NCBI GenBank assembly: GCA_007119405.1
Contig: SKPT01000047.1
Span: 1 to 5,898 of the forward strand
DNA from: Phycisphaeraceae bacterium
GTDB lineage: Bacteria > Planctomycetota > Phycisphaerae > Phycisphaerales > Phycisphaeraceae
Length of the DNA: 5,898 bases
Direction: 5' to 3'
The first letter of the stretch is position 1. The number at the start of each line of letters is the position of its first letter. Shown here in pieces: positions 4,765 through 5,898 of this stretch. The notes below the pieces were generated by a model that saw nothing but the letters and a program-made list of their open reading frames with translations, was not told where the DNA came from and did not search any database. Both the position numbers and the translations under genes were made by a program.

Positions 4765-5898
4765 TTGCCTGTTGCGGAGCAATACCCGGCCCAGTTGATC
4801 GAGCATCAAGTGCAGGAGCCTTCGGCGCGGTGGCGTGCGGCGTGGAAGCGCGTGCTGACGCACACGCACACCTTCAGCGGACGCGAGGATCACGGCGGGG
4901 CGGTGCCGCCGCCGGCGGCCTATGCGCGCCTGGCGCGGTGGGCGGCCGAGCAGGGCGTCGACGCCGTGGGCATGGGCTCGCCCTACACCCCCGAGGCCGC
5001 GGCGGCGCAGCAGCGCTACGACGGGCCGCAGCGCGATCGCTACTACGAGGCCGGCTTCGATCGCCAGGCCGTGCGGCAGAGCCAGCTCGAGCAGGTTCGG
5101 CAGATGCTTGAGCGCGTGGCGGCGTGCGCTGAGAACGGCACGCTCTTCTACCTGGACAACGAGACGCCCAAGGGCCGCTTCGGGCACATGTGGTGGGTGG
5201 GGTATCACGCCGACGAGCCGCCGTGGCACGACTACGACCAGGACTTCGACCGCTGGATGCTGCATCGCTCGGTGCCGGGCGACGACTCCGCCGAGCCGAT
5301 GCCCTACACGCGCCGGCCGTACACGCAGATCGTGGCGATCCAGCGCGGCGCCGGCGCGCTGGGCTACTGGGCGCATCCGACGAGCTGGTGGCGCGACGGC
5401 CAGGGGCGGTTCATCACCAACATCGCCAGCGAGCTGCCGGCGCACCTGATCGCCGAGGGCTTCGCCGACGGCATGGTGGTGATGGGGTACCAGGCGTATC
5501 GGCCGGCATACCTGGCGTTGTGGCACAAGCTGCTGGACGCGGGGTTTCGCCTGCCGGGCGTGGCGGAGATGGATGTCGGGCTGTCGTGCGAGTCGACGTG
5601 GCAGCGACGGGGCCAGCGGGTGCTGCTGAACCAGCTCTGGCTCGGCGAGGGCACCGGCCGCCCGGCGGTTGATGAACTGACGCGCGCCTTCGCCAGCGGA
5701 CGCCTGGTCGCCAGCAGCGGACCGGTGCTCGATCTGACGGTCGACGGCCACGCGATGGGCCAGGTCGCGCCGAGCGGCGGCGACGTGACGCACCAGGTCG
5801 AGCTGACGGCCTGCGCGGCCGACGGCGACCAGCGATTGGGGCGCGTCGAGCTGCGCGGGCCCGGCGAAGAGCTGCTCTGGGCGGGCGAGGATCTGCCC
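4765..5898 (+). CDS. PHP-superfamily metallohydrolase, CehA/McbA-like (3' truncated by window)
   Basis: The frame stays open to the right edge; 378 residues are visible from the TTG start. The order of motifs fits the PHP (polymerase and histidinol phosphatase) fold as found in CehA/McbA-like hydrolases: His33-x-His35 in 'LTHTHTFSG', Glu133 in 'LDNETPKG' followed by His141 in 'GHMWW', His204 in 'YWAHPTSW', and Asp270 in 'LPGVAEMDVG' after 'LWHKLLDAGFRLP'. A C-terminal beta-rich part, 'AFASGRLVASSGPVLDLTVDG', matches the segment that follows the PHP domain in that group. The expected second motif, usually T-D-H after 'GxDxIAL', instead reads 'GMGSPYTP' (residues 69-76), so at least one usual metal-site histidine is missing. 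No signal peptide is seen with this start. CehA and McbA hydrolyse carbamate insecticides, but that activity should not be assumed here; the substrate is unknown. A strong hairpin separates it from the PEP-CTERM gene. Confidence 0.72.
   Translation, partial: MPVAEQYPAQLIEHQVQEPSARWRAAWKRVLTHTHTFSGREDHGGAVPPPAAYARLARWAAEQGVDAVGMGSPYTPEAAAAQQRYDGPQRDRYYEAGFDRQAVRQSQLEQVRQMLERVAACAENGTLFYLDNETPKGRFGHMWWVGYHADEPPWHDYDQDFDRWMLHRSVPGDDSAEPMPYTRRPYTQIVAIQRGAGALGYWAHPTSWWRDGQGRFITNIASELPAHLIAEGFADGMVVMGYQAYRPAYLALWHKLLDAGFRLPGVAEMDVGLSCESTWQRRGQRVLLNQLWLGEGTGRPAVDELTRAFASGRLVASSGPVLDLTVDGHAMGQVAPSGGDVTHQVELTACAADGDQRLGRVELRGPGEELLWAGEDLP

Noticed and set aside
4922..5449. Plus-strand overlapping frames within the PHP-like gene (also 4830-5111 and 5190-5672)
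   Set aside because: They are Arg/Ala-rich out-of-frame readings; the frame starting at 4765 carries the conserved metal motifs across the whole stretch.

Overview
The window is high-GC bacterial DNA. It most likely comes from a planctomycete, probably of the Phycisphaerae type. The main reasons are a PEP-CTERM tail ending in four arginines, a paired dockerin-like calcium-loop domain of the 'DTGDVAPFV' type in the same protein, and weak or missing Shine-Dalgarno sequences on several genes. This placement is inference from protein style; the window has no rRNA or other marker gene.

All five supported genes lie on the + strand. From left to right they are: (1) the C-terminal 288 residues of a glycoside hydrolase family 9 (GH9) enzyme, cut by the left edge; (2) a secreted purple-acid-phosphatase-like metallophosphoesterase, 421 aa; (3) a LacI/GalR-family transcriptional regulator, 373 aa; (4) an exported PEP-CTERM protein with a probable carbohydrate-binding-type beta-sandwich and a dockerin-like domain, 321 aa; (5) the first 378 residues of a PHP-superfamily metallohydrolase resembling the CehA/McbA group, running off the right edge. 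There are no RNA genes, CRISPR arrays or transposase genes.

The gaps hold some structure. Between genes 1 and 2 (about 155 nt) lies a 93-nt element built from four related units arranged as two hairpins, resembling a REP/BIME-type repeat. Between genes 2 and 3 (about 180 nt) is an A/T-rich patch followed by a sigma70-like promoter. Between genes 3 and 4 (about 125 nt) are an 18-bp inverted repeat, a pyrimidine-rich leader and a perfect AGGAGG ribosome binding site. Between genes 4 and 5 (about 80 nt) are a strong 13-bp hairpin and the ribosome binding site of gene 5.

The genes look like part of a carbohydrate-use or surface-polysaccharide region: a GH9 hydrolase, a sugar-type LacI regulator, an envelope-sorted protein and two secreted or metal-dependent hydrolases. 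The wide gaps between genes argue against one tight operon. I found no clear new system. The points most worth checking are the four-unit palindromic element, the shortened hinge of the LacI regulator, the altered second metal motif of the PHP protein, and the GH9 domain that lacks the usual H-x-R motif.
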